Below are positions 13,667 to 21,233 of a stretch of 22,315 nt of DNA, piece after piece (position 1 is the stretch's first letter; every line of letters starts with the position of its first letter). A model generated the notes under the pieces. That model had not been told where the DNA came from. It worked only from the letters and a program-made list of their open reading frames with translations, and ran no database searches. The DNA is from GCA-016699105 sp036518915. Lineage in GTDB: Bacteria > Patescibacteriota > Saccharimonadia > UBA4664. The DNA lies in assembly GCA_036518915.1 (NCBI GenBank), contig DATDME010000033.1, positions 1-22,315 of the forward strand, given 5' to 3'. Both the position numbers and the translations under genes were made by a program.

Positions 13667-15637
13667 CTATAAGGTGAGAGGAAGCTGTTTTGCGATTGGG
13701 ATGGTGAAATGGAATTTACTCCCCTTGCCTTCAACCGAAGTGGCCCAAATGCGGCCGCCGTGGGATTCAACGAGGTTTTTGACAATGTACAACCCCAGGC
13801 CGGTGCCGCCAGCCTGCACGCTTAATGGGTTGTAAATCCGCCCAAACTTGGTGAATAAACGGTCAAGCTGGCTCTTGTTAATGCCAACACCATGGTCGGA
13901 AATGGTTGTGAGCAAATTGTCACCCTGAATTTTGAAGTGAACATCAACTTCGCTGGCGGCCATCGAGTATTTGATGGCATTGTCGATGAGGTTGAGGATA
14001 ATCTGGTGGAGACGGGTTTCGTCGGCGAGCACGAGCGGCAGTCGCTGGCGGCGGTGGACGTTAATCATGACTTGGTTGGCGGCGCCCTTGGCCGCCAGCT
14101 CTGCGACGACTTCGCTCATGACGGCATCCATGGCCACGGGTGCGATGGTTAGGTTAATTTTGCCCGATTCAATATAGGTGGCGTCCATGAGGTCTTCCAC
14201 GAGATCAATCATACGCTGGTTGGACTGGTAGACCCGGCTGAGGTAGTGGTACTGCTTGGCCGATAGCTCGCCAAAATCTTGCTTGAGCGTCATGGAAAGA
14301 AAGCCCTTAATGGCCGTGAGTGGGGTGCGCAGCTCGTGCGACACAATGGAAATGAAGTCGCTCTTAATTTCTTCGACTTCGCGGTCTTTGGTGGTGTTGC
14401 GCACGATGGCGATGCCGGAGGTAACGTGCCCGGCATCGTCAAAGATGGGCGAGTAGCTGATTTCGGTCCAGATGCGGCTGCCAGTGCGGTTTTCAATGAG
14501 TTGTTCGCTCTTGGTGATGGTGGTGCCGGTGCGCAAGACTTGCTCCAGTGGCAGCAGGCCGGCGTTGGCGGCATCTGGGCCGACGGTTTTGATGATTTTG
14601 GCGAAGGGTTTGCCGATGGCGTCGCCGGCGTGGTAACCAGTGATTTGCGTTGAGGCCGGGTTAAAGCCGACGATGGTGCCTTTTTGGTCGAAGATGATGA
14701 TGCCCTCCTCCGTGAAGCGGAAGACGGCTTCCCAACGTTCTCGGCGGTTGTTGGCGTCGTGGTAGAGTGAGGCGTTTTCCACGAGCACGGCCAGGCGGGT
14801 GGCCACGAGCTTGAGCAACCGGACGTCGTGCTCGGTGTAAGCGGCGTCTGGCCGGCTCACAAGTAACGCTCCCAGTGCTTTGGAATGGTGCGTAATAGGC
14901 AGCGCTAGGACTGCAGGTTCTTGGGGCAGGTTGTTCTGCTGTATGGCGCCCCGGGTAGCAAAGGCGCCGGCTACGGGATGGGAGCTGCCTAGCTCGAGCC
15001 GGTCAAGGTCTTCGGCCCGCGGGTTGGTGGCCTGGCGGCGGTGGAGGGTCTGGGTGGCCGGGTCGTAGAGGTAAATGCTGACGCTGGGCGATTCGATCAG
15101 CGAACCAACTTTCGCGATGTACTTGTGGTAGATATTTTCGACATTAAAGCCAACGATGGCGGATAGTTCCGCCAGTTGCGATAGCTCACGCAAATGCCGT
15201 TGGGCCTTTGCGGCCATTTCATTGGCTTCAACGGTTTTATCGATGAGCGGTGTGATGTCACGGGCGATGGCCACAGCGCCGGTGACTTTGTCGCCGGTGG
15301 TGATGGGTCCAAAGGAGACTTGGATGTGGCGGTTGGTGTCGGCGATGCGCAGGTAACTCATGGCCCGCTGGCCCTGGAAGACGCTCTCGAGGACGGTATC
15401 TAGCTCGATATCGAAGTCGACGTTGTGCTGGCGCAGGGTGCTGGCAAAAATTTTGTGCTTGACCGGTGAGGTAGGGGTTTCAAACAGCGCCTGCCATTCG
15501 GCGTTGGCCATTTGGACGAAGCCCTTGCGGTCAATCATCACGACTCCATCCTGGATGTTGGCAAGGATGATACTGAGTTTATCTTGGTCGGTCGCCTGCT
15601 GGCTCGGCTCAGATGGTCGGGAAGATCTGGTTGGCAT
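13667..15637 (-). CDS. Soluble PAS-GAF-PAS histidine kinase
   Basis: The sensor kinase is 656 aa from the ATG at 15637. I prefer this to the TTG at 15688 because an AAAGGCGG precedes it and the extra residues look unstructured. Domains in order are PAS (about 20-130, with ILANIQDGVVMIDRKG), a helical linker (135-160), GAF (about 160-295), PAS (about 300-415, FTEEGIIIFDQKGTIVGFNP), a HisKA dimerisation helix with phospho-acceptor His434 in SHELRTPL, and HATPase_c with the N box NLIDNAIKYS (549-558), DHGVGI, and GTGLGLYIVKNLVESHGG. There is no transmembrane helix, so it should sense a cytoplasmic signal. The PAS domains carry no obvious haem or flavin signature, so the ligand is unknown. The partner regulator follows 31 bp downstream. 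Confidence 0.93.
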   Translation of the reverse strand: MPTRSSRPSEPSQQATDQDKLSIILANIQDGVVMIDRKGFVQMANAEWQALFETPTSPVKHKIFASTLRQHNVDFDIELDTVLESVFQGQRAMSYLRIADTNRHIQVSFGPITTGDKVTGAVAIARDITPLIDKTVEANEMAAKAQRHLRELSQLAELSAIVGFNVENIYHKYIAKVGSLIESPSVSIYLYDPATQTLHRRQATNPRAEDLDRLELGSSHPVAGAFATRGAIQQNNLPQEPAVLALPITHHSKALGALLVSRPDAAYTEHDVRLLKLVATRLAVLVENASLYHDANNRRERWEAVFRFTEEGIIIFDQKGTIVGFNPASTQITGYHAGDAIGKPFAKIIKTVGPDAANAGLLPLEQVLRTGTTITKSEQLIENRTGSRIWTEISYSPIFDDAGHVTSGIAIVRNTTKDREVEEIKSDFISIVSHELRTPLTAIKGFLSMTLKQDFGELSAKQYHYLSRVYQSNQRMIDLVEDLMDATYIESGKINLTIAPVAMDAVMSEVVAELAAKGAANQVMINVHRRQRLPLVLADETRLHQIILNLIDNAIKYSMAASEVDVHFKIQGDNLLTTISDHGVGINKSQLDRLFTKFGRIYNPLSVQAGGTGLGLYIVKNLVESHGGRIWATSVEGKGSKFHFTIPIAKQLPLTL

Positions 15638-15700
15638 ACCACACCGCCTTTCGGTATAACGGTAGCATTGCGGCCGGTTGGTACTCAAGCATGAGACGGA

Positions 15701-16402
15701 TCAGGGATTGAGGTGGGATTGGGCTAGGATGTCGTTGAAGTCGTTGGCGTACTTGCTGTTTTCGTTTTGGAAGATAATGACTTTGTCACGGATCGGTATG
15801 ATGACCATGCGGACAATCTTTTTCTCGCTGAAGCTGCCGGTGAGATCGTAGCCGGGAAGCCCTGAGACGGTAATGACGGTTTTCTTGAGCCGGCCCTGCT
15901 TCACCTGCTGGTCGTACTGGTTCATGAATTGGTCTTGAGGGGTAGCTTGCAACATGATACGGGCGGCGTTAGGTTGGTCAACGTTGTCGACATTTTGGAC
16001 GAAATCTGGCGTGAGCTGAAGATTAACTTGCGTGCCATTGGCACGTTCCACCACGTAGCTGGCCCAATTTTTGGGGAACTTGATATCGAATGACCCAAAG
16101 GCGACGGGCGCAATGTATGACCGGAACGGTGTACCGGCGAGTTGAGCGTACGCGTCATCATCTTCTTGTTTTTGCGTGGCTTTGGCGCTGGTGACGGCGG
16201 CGGTGAGGCGTTGGTTGGCGGAATTGCGCGTATTGACGGCCTGGTTGTAATAGACCATGGCCATCAGCCCAAATACCAGCGTGCCCAAACCAAACAGCAC
16301 TGAGGTAATGAGTAACGGCGATGGGCCGCTGTGCCGGCTGAAGGTGCTGGCACTATAGAGCGGGCTGGGCGGCGGGCTGACTGGTGAAGCCGAAGGGTTC
16401 AT
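15701..16402 (-). CDS. Membrane-anchored protein of unknown function, PsbP-like fold possible
   Basis: This 233-aa protein has a Pro/Ser-rich cytoplasmic N-terminus (1-28), one membrane helix at about 29-51, a short charged helical region (60-85), and an outward-facing domain of about 140 residues. That domain contains FDIKFPKNWASYVVE, ATPQDQFMNQYDQQVKQGRLKKTVIT and a C-terminal strand DKVIIFQNENSKY. The 'F-P-x-x-W' motif and strand pattern recall PsbP/MOG1-like domains, which are common and uncharacterised in CPR genomes, but this is weak. It lies between the methyltransferase gene (10 bp upstream) and the histidine kinase, so it could present a surface input to the kinase. That is speculation. 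Confidence 0.6.
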   Translation of the reverse strand: MNPSASPVSPPPSPLYSASTFSRHSGPSPLLITSVLFGLGTLVFGLMAMVYYNQAVNTRNSANQRLTAAVTSAKATQKQEDDDAYAQLAGTPFRSYIAPVAFGSFDIKFPKNWASYVVERANGTQVNLQLTPDFVQNVDNVDQPNAARIMLQATPQDQFMNQYDQQVKQGRLKKTVITVSGLPGYDLTGSFSEKKIVRMVIIPIRDKVIIFQNENSKYANDFNDILAQSHLNP

Positions 16403-16412
16403 TAAGCTTATG

Positions 16413-16919
16413 CTATACTAGTGGCTCGGCCTTTTCAATTGGGCCATAGCAGTAGACGCTGGCGGTAGCGTTGGTGCGGATGGGCTGGCGGGGTAGTTTA
16501 AACACGTATGATATTACGATGGTGGGCTGGGTGATTTCGGCTTGGAGCTTGGCATCTAGCCGGTCCATGTACTTATCGAGCAAGAAGACGTAAATGATAT
16601 CGGCCGGTGGCAGTTTGACTGTCCACAGGTTGGCCCAACGGATGGTCACGCGGCGGCGGTAGCGCCAGCATACCGCCCACGACACGAGGATCATGATGGG
16701 ATTAATTTCGTAGCCAATGGCGGTCAGTCCGCGCTGGGCGGCGGCGTAGAGCAGGCGGCCGTCGCCGGAGCCCAAGTCAATAAGTGTTTGGCCGGCTTTG
16801 AGCTCGGCCAGGTCAAGCAGATGGCGCCGGTCTTGGCCGAGGATAGGCACATAGGGGGCGCCGGTGAAACAGGCCACACCAAATCCCACTAAGAGCAGGG
16901 CGATGACAAAAGGCCACAT
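16413..16919 (-). CDS. Membrane-anchored class I SAM-dependent methyltransferase
   Basis: This 168-aa protein starts with a hydrophobic helix (2-20), followed by a Rossmann-type methyltransferase. Motif I is LIDLGSGDGR (46-55) and the second strand ends in the acidic GYEINP (69-74). The arrangement DLGSGDGR-(about 14)-GYEINP resembles the FAM173/ATPSCKMT group of protein-lysine methyltransferases, small membrane-bound enzymes. PPADIIYVFLLDKYM follows at the motif IV position. The substrate cannot be read from the sequence. The start lies 5 bp after the xseB stop, so it is in the xseA-xseB unit. No clear Shine-Dalgarno is present, which fits coupled translation. Confidence 0.75.
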   Translation of the reverse strand: MWPFVIALLLVGFGVACFTGAPYVPILGQDRRHLLDLAELKAGQTLIDLGSGDGRLLYAAAQRGLTAIGYEINPIMILVSWAVCWRYRRRVTIRWANLWTVKLPPADIIYVFLLDKYMDRLDAKLQAEITQPTIVISYVFKLPRQPIRTNATASVYCYGPIEKAEPLV

Positions 16920-16924
16920 TGGGT

Positions 16925-17197
16925 TTAGAACAGGCCTGCTTGGCCGTCGTCGGCAGCTGGGCTCGGGGCAGCGGCTTCAGCCTCAGTGAGTGCTGGCGCC
17001 GCCGTGAACTTTTGCCGGATTTTCTCTACGCGGTTCTCAACCTCGGCCAGATGCTGACGCAGTTGCTGGGCGAGCTCCATGCCTCGCTCAAACTTGGCCA
17101 GGCCCTGGTCGAGGTCGGCGTCCGATGATTCAAACCAGGTGGTGATAGCCTCAAGTTCGGCCAGGCTTTTCTCAAATTCGAAGGGTTTGGCGGTCAT
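16925..17197 (-). CDS. xseB: Exodeoxyribonuclease VII small subunit
   Basis: XseB forms helical hairpins that attach to XseA, giving the single-strand-specific exonuclease VII. The 90-aa protein has the family pattern FEKSLAELEAITTWFES, DLDQGLAKFERGMELAQQL and VENRVEKI, followed by an Ala/Pro/Glu-rich tail ending in DDGQAGLF, the usual '..LF' end. It starts 27 bp after the xseA stop. The ATG at 17197 has an extended -10 (TGCTACAAT) exactly 6 nt upstream, so in addition to operon expression it may have its own leaderless transcript. Confidence 0.93.
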   Translation of the reverse strand: MTAKPFEFEKSLAELEAITTWFESSDADLDQGLAKFERGMELAQQLRQHLAEVENRVEKIRQKFTAAPALTEAEAAAPSPAADDGQAGLF

Positions 17198-17203
17198 GGG
17201 CTA

Positions 17204-17212
17204 ATTGTAGCA
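17204..17212 (-). promoter_or_regulatory. Extended -10 promoter of xseB (TGCTACAAT)
   Basis: On the minus strand TGC-TACAAT lies between xseA and xseB, with TACAAT at 17209-17204, a 6-nt spacer (TAGCCC) and then the ATG. The spacing matches recO, xseA and the second response regulator. Confidence 0.58.
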
Positions 17213-17224
17213 CGCCAGATCAGG

Positions 17225-18472
17225 CTAGACGTGGTCAGCTTGGCGGGTGGTGGCATCGAGGCGGCCGTTAGCCAGCTCGATGGCGATGGGGGCGCCGGCC
17301 GGAATGGTTGAGGCGTCGCGGACAACGTGGCCGCTGTGGCGCACGATGGCATAGCCTCGCTGCAGTACGTTGGCGGGGTTATAGCCGTGCAGGAGCTGCA
17401 GCAGGTGGTCTAGCCGTTGCCGCCGGTCGCTGATGACCAGCCGGTCGAAGGTGGCGAGCCGGCTTTCGAGATAGGCGGTCTGGCTGAGATAGCTTTGGCG
17501 GCGGTGGCTCAGGCGGTCGAGGCCGCGCCAGAGCTGAGCGGTACGATCGGCTAGGCGCTGGCGCGGCCCGGCGAGGTAGCGCTCCAGCCGGCGGACAGCT
17601 TCGGCCAGACGGTGGTCTTGGCGGGCCAGCTGGACCTGCAGCTGGTGGTTGGTGCGCACGGCTAGGTGCGATATTTGAGCGAGAATTTCGCGCCGGTCGG
17701 GCACCACGAGGCGGGCGGCGTCGGTGGGGGTGGCGGCGCGCAGGTCGGCTGCCAAGTCGGCCAGGGAGGTGTCGACTTCATGCCCGACGCCCACGATGAT
17801 GGGGGTGCGGCTGGCGGCCACGGCCCGGGCCACCGGTTCGGTTGAAAAAGCCATTAGATCTTCCAGGGATCCCCCGCCTCTAATCATCACCACGACGTCT
17901 ACTGGTTGGGCAAGCTGGTTAAAGTATTCGAGGGCACCCACTAGTTGGTCGGGCGCGGCTTGGCCTTGCACGCTGACGTCGGCTAGCTGGATGTCAAGCC
18001 CGCCCCAGCGCGAGCCCAAAATCTTTATGAAATCCGCGTAGGCGGCAGAGCTAGCTGAGGTAATCAGGCCGATGCGCTGCGGGAAGGTGGGGATAGGGCG
18101 CTTGCGCGCTGGGTCGAACAACCCCTCCCCCTCCAACTTGCGCTTGAGGAGTTCCATGGCTCGGCGCAGCTGGCCTTCGCCGGCAATTTCCACGTTGCGC
18201 GCGGTCAGGCTGAACTTGGAAAATTTGGTGACCTTCGGCACGCCCGTCACGCGCACTGTCATACCGTCTTCCAATGGCAGGCGCAGCTGGTGGAGCATCA
18301 TGAAACAATTGAGTACGTTTTGGTCGTCTTTGAGATCAAAAAAGACGAATTTGCCTTGATTGACCTTAAAGCTCGAAACCTCGCCCTCGATGATGACTTC
18401 CGGGTAGGCAAAGGTGAGCGTTTCGTTGATGATGGCTACAAATTGGCTGACAGAGATAGCGCCGGGTTCCAT
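17225..18472 (-). CDS. xseA: Exodeoxyribonuclease VII large subunit
   Basis: This is the catalytic subunit of exonuclease VII, which degrades single-stranded DNA from both ends into oligonucleotides. I take the ATG at 18472 (415 aa). The in-frame ATG at 18487 would place its own codons over the TACAAT hexamer. An OB-fold domain (about 1-100: ISVSQFVAIINETL, IEGEVSSFKVNQGKFVFFDL) precedes the catalytic region with RIGLITSASSAAYADF, VVMIRGGGSLEDLMAF, and VGVGHEVDTSLADLAADLRA followed by TPTDAA. A long helical, Arg/Gln/Leu-rich section and a short C-terminal beta segment (VLQRGYAIV) complete the normal architecture. It heads the long minus-strand run. Confidence 0.95.
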   Translation of the reverse strand: MEPGAISVSQFVAIINETLTFAYPEVIIEGEVSSFKVNQGKFVFFDLKDDQNVLNCFMMLHQLRLPLEDGMTVRVTGVPKVTKFSKFSLTARNVEIAGEGQLRRAMELLKRKLEGEGLFDPARKRPIPTFPQRIGLITSASSAAYADFIKILGSRWGGLDIQLADVSVQGQAAPDQLVGALEYFNQLAQPVDVVVMIRGGGSLEDLMAFSTEPVARAVAASRTPIIVGVGHEVDTSLADLAADLRAATPTDAARLVVPDRREILAQISHLAVRTNHQLQVQLARQDHRLAEAVRRLERYLAGPRQRLADRTAQLWRGLDRLSHRRQSYLSQTAYLESRLATFDRLVISDRRQRLDHLLQLLHGYNPANVLQRGYAIVRHSGHVVRDASTIPAGAPIAIELANGRLDATTRQADHV

Positions 18473-18478
18473 AAGCTG

Positions 18479-18484
18479 ATTGTA
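18479..18484 (-). promoter_or_regulatory. -10 hexamer of xseA (TACAAT), 6 nt from ATG
   Basis: TACAAT (18484-18479, minus strand) is followed by CAGCTT and the ATG at 18472. It also settles the start choice, since the upstream ATG at 18487 overlaps the hexamer. No -35 is evident. Confidence 0.55.
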
Positions 18485-18526
18485 CATCAGGGGTTAGGCG
18501 GATGGGTTCCATTTCGGCGCAGAAGT

Positions 18527-18535
18527 TGCTATAAT
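18527..18535 (+). promoter_or_regulatory. Extended -10 promoter (TGCTATAAT) of the RNA methyltransferase gene
   Basis: TGC followed by a perfect TATAAT (18530-18535) lies 9 nt before the ATG at 18545, with a weak TTCCAT 17 bp upstream. The predicted leader is about 3 nt. It is divergent from the xseA promoter within a 72-bp gap. Confidence 0.65.
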
Positions 18536-18544
18536 CACATAATT

Positions 18545-19678
18545 ATGTCGTCGTTAAACTACTTGGCAATCTTGGGCCGCCAGCCGGAATTGGGGCTGGT
18601 TGAACTTGAATCGGTACTGGGCGAGGTCGAGCTGCAGCCGTTTGGGCGAGGGGCGGTGCTGCTTGACCAACCGGTTGAGGTTGACCGGTTTGGGAGCTTG
18701 GTCCGGGTAGCCGAGGTGCTGTACCGCGGCCCGGCGGTCGACGCCAGGGAGCTGCCGATTGATGTGGCCGTCTTGCCGATGCGCGAGGGTAAAACGCCGT
18801 TCGCGTTGAGTATGTACGGGCTCCAGGCGACGCGCCGCTATGTGGAGACGGTGGGCCTGGCACTGAAAAAACGCTTAAAAGAGCGTGGACCGGTGCGGCT
18901 GGTCGAACCGCGCGAGGGTTTGGTGGTGTCGGCAGCTGGTTTGAAGCATAATCAGGTGCTTGAAAAAGGTTTTGAGCTGCTGGTGGTGGTGGCCGGCCAA
19001 GAGATGGTGGTGGCGCGCACGCTGGGCGTGCAAGATGTTGACGCTTATGCCGCCCGTGACCATGGTCGGCCGGCGCGCAGTGCCAAGGTGGGTATGCTGC
19101 CGCCAAAATTGGCACAGTTTTTGGTTAATACCACCCATGCGCCGGTGGTGGTGGATCCGTTCTGCGGGACGGGCGTGGTGTTGCAGGAAGCGCGGCTCTT
19201 GGGCCGGCAAGCTGTTGGTTCTGATTTGTCGCCGGAAATGGTAGCGGCGACGCGCACGAACATGGCCTGGCTCGATGAGCAGCGCGCCGGGTTGCCGGAG
19301 GTGCTGGCGGTGGAAACGGCCGATGCCCGGGCAATCAGGCTGCCCGAAAATAGTGCGCTGGTGAGTGAAGGCTACCTTGGCCCGAACCTGTCGGTTTCCC
19401 CCACCTCCGACCGTCTGAAGGCAATGCGCGCTGAATTAAAGGCTTTGTACAGCGATTGTCTGCGCAATTGGGCGGCGCAATTGCTGCCCGGCGCCGAAGT
19501 CAGTCTTTGCATGCCGGCTTGGCGGGTCAAGGGCCACTGGGAGTATCTGGAAATGGTTGACGAATTGCCTCATTTAGGCTACACTCTGAAGAGTTTTGCG
19601 CAGGCCACCACTCCCCTGCTCTACGCTCGGAGTGACCAAGTGGTGGGGCGTCAATTATTGTTACTGAGGAAGAATTAA
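18545..19678 (+). CDS. THUMP/TRM11-type RNA methyltransferase
   Basis: This 377-aa protein has an N-terminal RNA-binding region (about 1-160) in the manner of THUMP-fused enzymes and a C-terminal Rossmann methyltransferase. The join has RDHGRPARSAKVGMLPPKLA (171-190), typical of the Trm11/TrmG10 group that modifies G10 of tRNA. Motif I is VVVDPFCGTG (201-210), and SDLSPEM (226-232) follows. The usual catalytic (N/D)PPY is replaced by SEGYLGP (274-280), so either this is a CPR-specific variant with altered specificity or the name is only approximate. ATG 18545 is 9 nt after TATAAT and has no Shine-Dalgarno. rpmA follows after 3 bp, so the two ribosome- and tRNA-related genes share a transcript. 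Confidence 0.8.
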   Translation: MSSLNYLAILGRQPELGLVELESVLGEVELQPFGRGAVLLDQPVEVDRFGSLVRVAEVLYRGPAVDARELPIDVAVLPMREGKTPFALSMYGLQATRRYVETVGLALKKRLKERGPVRLVEPREGLVVSAAGLKHNQVLEKGFELLVVVAGQEMVVARTLGVQDVDAYAARDHGRPARSAKVGMLPPKLAQFLVNTTHAPVVVDPFCGTGVVLQEARLLGRQAVGSDLSPEMVAATRTNMAWLDEQRAGLPEVLAVETADARAIRLPENSALVSEGYLGPNLSVSPTSDRLKAMRAELKALYSDCLRNWAAQLLPGAEVSLCMPAWRVKGHWEYLEMVDELPHLGYTLKSFAQATTPLLYARSDQVVGRQLLLLRKN

Positions 19679-19681
19679 GAC

Positions 19682-19972
19682 ATGGCTCATACAAAAGCTG
19701 GCGGATCAGTTAAAACAGGCCGCGATAGTATTAGCAAACGGCTCGGTGTTAAACGTTTTGGCGGGCAGGTTGTACGCTCTGGCGGTATCATTGTGCGCCA
19801 GCGCGGTACCCGCATGGAGGCTGGTGACGGTGTGGCCGTGGGCGTCGACCACACCCTGTACGCCATGCGTGATGGCGTGGTGAAGTTTTATACCAAGCAA
19901 GTTCAGAAGTTTACCGGCACCAAGGTTCGCCGCCGGTTTGTGTCGGTGGTTCCGGCCGAAGACGCCAAATAA
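19682..19972 (+). CDS. rpmA: Ribosomal protein bL27
   Basis: bL27 belongs to the large subunit and reaches the peptidyl-transferase centre through its N-terminus. The 96-aa product shows the family signature MAHTKAGGSVKTGRDSISKR (1-20) and RFGGQVVRSGGIIVRQRGT, then the DHTLYAMRDGVVKFY core. The N-terminus starts directly with MAH, so there is no cleavable Firmicutes-type extension. GAGGAAG lies about 10 nt before the ATG. The usual partner rplU (L21) is absent. A short TACAC-TAG-GTGTA hairpin (19975-19987) lies after the stop, but it is too weak to call a terminator. Confidence 0.97.
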   Translation: MAHTKAGGSVKTGRDSISKRLGVKRFGGQVVRSGGIIVRQRGTRMEAGDGVAVGVDHTLYAMRDGVVKFYTKQVQKFTGTKVRRRFVSVVPAEDAK

Positions 19973-19978
19973 AGTACA

Positions 19979-20362
19979 CTAGGTGTAATTACCCGCAGGT
20001 TCAAGGCCGAACCAGGCGTAGGCGCCGTCCAGGCTGGCAAAATACTTGAGGTTGGGGCGCCCAATGGCCCGCAGCATCAGATTGGTGCCATACCGCATCC
20101 ACGGCGAGGCGTCGCCGACCACGGCGCCCTTGTCGAAATCAAGCTCACGGGCCAAACGTGATACCTCGCGGCGGGCGTCGGCGGTGGAGTTGCCCATCCG
20201 CTTGAGGTTGTCGATGATATAAACACGCTTCTTGCCGGCCCGCAGCTGGGCGACGAGTGCAATAATTTCGCGCCCCATAGCTTGAACAGACTCGGACGTT
20301 TGGTCGTCGACAACGATAATTTGAATAACATCGTCATCGGCCAGAAAAACGTGATTATTCAC
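19979..20362 (-). CDS. STAS/SEC14-like (SpoIIAA-like) domain protein
   Basis: This 127-aa soluble protein resembles SpoIIAA-like STAS/SEC14 proteins. It has an N-terminal strand pair (VIQIIVVDDQ), a helix, the strand KKRVYIIDNLKRMGNST, the helix ADARREVSRLARELDFDKGAVVGDAS, and a C-terminal part with LKYFASLDGAYAWFG, matching the typical 'KYF-x-S-x-x-x-A-x-x-WL' ending. Such domains serve as anti-anti-sigma or small-molecule-binding modules, but the target here is unknown. The start GTG at 20362 has no Shine-Dalgarno and the exact start is uncertain. It converges on rpmA with a 6-bp gap and diverges from the signalling-helix gene (45 bp). Confidence 0.6.
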   Translation of the reverse strand: MNNHVFLADDDVIQIIVVDDQTSESVQAMGREIIALVAQLRAGKKRVYIIDNLKRMGNSTADARREVSRLARELDFDKGAVVGDASPWMRYGTNLMLRAIGRPNLKYFASLDGAYAWFGLEPAGNYT

Positions 20363-20407
20363 TTATATTTTCCCAATTTACACGTTAGGCCTAGCATAGG
20401 AGCGTGT

Positions 20408-20716
20408 ATGAAAATGGCATCCGAGGCGGAACAATATCGTCGGTTACGGCAGTTGGTACTGCCGCTGCTGGCTAATGCGGCGGTGGGTCAGTTCGACCGT
20501 GATGTGCCCGAGATTGGTCGCCAGCCACGTGAGCTGAACGAGCTCTTGATGGGCATTCAGGTGCTTTTGGAAACCATCCGGGAACAGCGGCGTGAGCTTG
20601 AAGAAACGCGTGAGCGGACAAGCGATATCCTTACCGAAGTATTGGAGCGGTTTCCGGAGGCAAAGTCGGAGCGGCAAGCCGTTGCCCGACAGCGTCGAGT
20701 AAAAAAGCATACATAG
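20408..20716 (+). CDS. Stand-alone signalling-helix / HAMP-like protein
   Basis: This 102-aa protein has only the linker section usually found at the front of CPR histidine kinases and PAS proteins: LVLPLLANAAVGQFDRDVPE (17-36) and ELNELLMGIQVLLETIREQR, followed by a heptad-rich helix (REQRRELEETRERTSDIL) and a basic tail (QRRVKKHT). No PAS, kinase or receiver domain follows. AGGAG lies 5 nt before the ATG. The ORF is open further upstream but without a better start. It is divergent from the STAS-like gene, and its last 86 bp overlap the 3' end of the Nudix gene on the opposite strand. It could be a coiled-coil adaptor for kinases encoded elsewhere. The recognition is from memory of similar N-termini, not a search. 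Confidence 0.6.
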   Translation: MKMASEAEQYRRLRQLVLPLLANAAVGQFDRDVPEIGRQPRELNELLMGIQVLLETIREQRRELEETRERTSDILTEVLERFPEAKSERQAVARQRRVKKHT

Positions 20717-21230
20717 CGTAGCGTGGTTCCAGTCGGCCGAGGTGCGCCAGCTGGTGCTGGCGGATGAGCTGTCGGGCGGTGGACAAACTCACAAACTGGG
20801 CCTCAGCTACCTCGGAGCGTTGCAGCTGCAGCGGCACATACCGGTGCGGCAACTGTACCAGGTAGTGGTACATGATGTTACGGGCGCGGGCATGTAGGCT
20901 GGGCCAGCGGTGGTTGTAACGGTTGACACTGATGAGCTCAAGCTCGCTGGGCTTGGCCACGAGGCCGACCTCTTCTTCTAGCTCGCGAAGTGCGGTGTCT
21001 TGCGGGTGCTCGCCGGCGTCCACGATCCCGCTGAGTGAGAGGTCCAGACGGTCGGGGTACGTGGGGATGCGCCGCGACCGGCGTTCGATCAAAATATCGC
21101 CGGCTGGCGTGTAAACCAGGACATGCACGCCCCGGAACCACTGGCCGTACCGCATGGCGTGATTGACGTCGACGCGGAACCCGCGCGGCCGGTTGTCGCG
21201 GTCTACCACATCAACAATGGGTGTCGACAT
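20631..21230 (-). CDS. Nudix hydrolase, isopentenyl-diphosphate isomerase-like
   Basis: The protein is 199 aa with a complete Nudix box from Gly68 to Leu90: G-x5-E74-x7-R82-E83-L84-x-E86-E87-x-G89-L90, the metal- and diphosphate-binding loop. The preceding HVLVYTPAGDILIERRSRR and LDLSLSGIVDAGE resemble the IDI/YfcD branch, which includes isopentenyl-diphosphate isomerase relatives and broader hydrolases. The IDI catalytic Cys region (TNTCCSHP) is replaced by LDLSLSG, so a true isomerase is unlikely. It starts 3 bp after the stop of the second response regulator, so it is in that operon. Its last 29 codons overlap the signalling-helix gene in antisense. Confidence 0.85.
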   Translation of the reverse strand: MSTPIVDVVDRDNRPRGFRVDVNHAMRYGQWFRGVHVLVYTPAGDILIERRSRRIPTYPDRLDLSLSGIVDAGEHPQDTALRELEEEVGLVAKPSELELISVNRYNHRWPSLHARARNIMYHYLVQLPHRYVPLQLQRSEVAEAQFVSLSTARQLIRQHQLAHLGRLEPRYAMYAFLLDAVGQRLAAPTLPPETAPILR

Positions 21231-21233
21231 GGG

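Noticed and set aside
15638..15688. TTG start at 15688 for the histidine kinase
   Set aside because: It adds 17 residues without domain character, while the ATG at 15637 has an AAAGGCGG upstream and fits the PAS start.
18473..18487. Longer XseA start at ATG 18487
   Set aside because: Its first codons are the TACAAT promoter hexamer and no ribosome site precedes it. The same logic rejects 21656 for the second response regulator.
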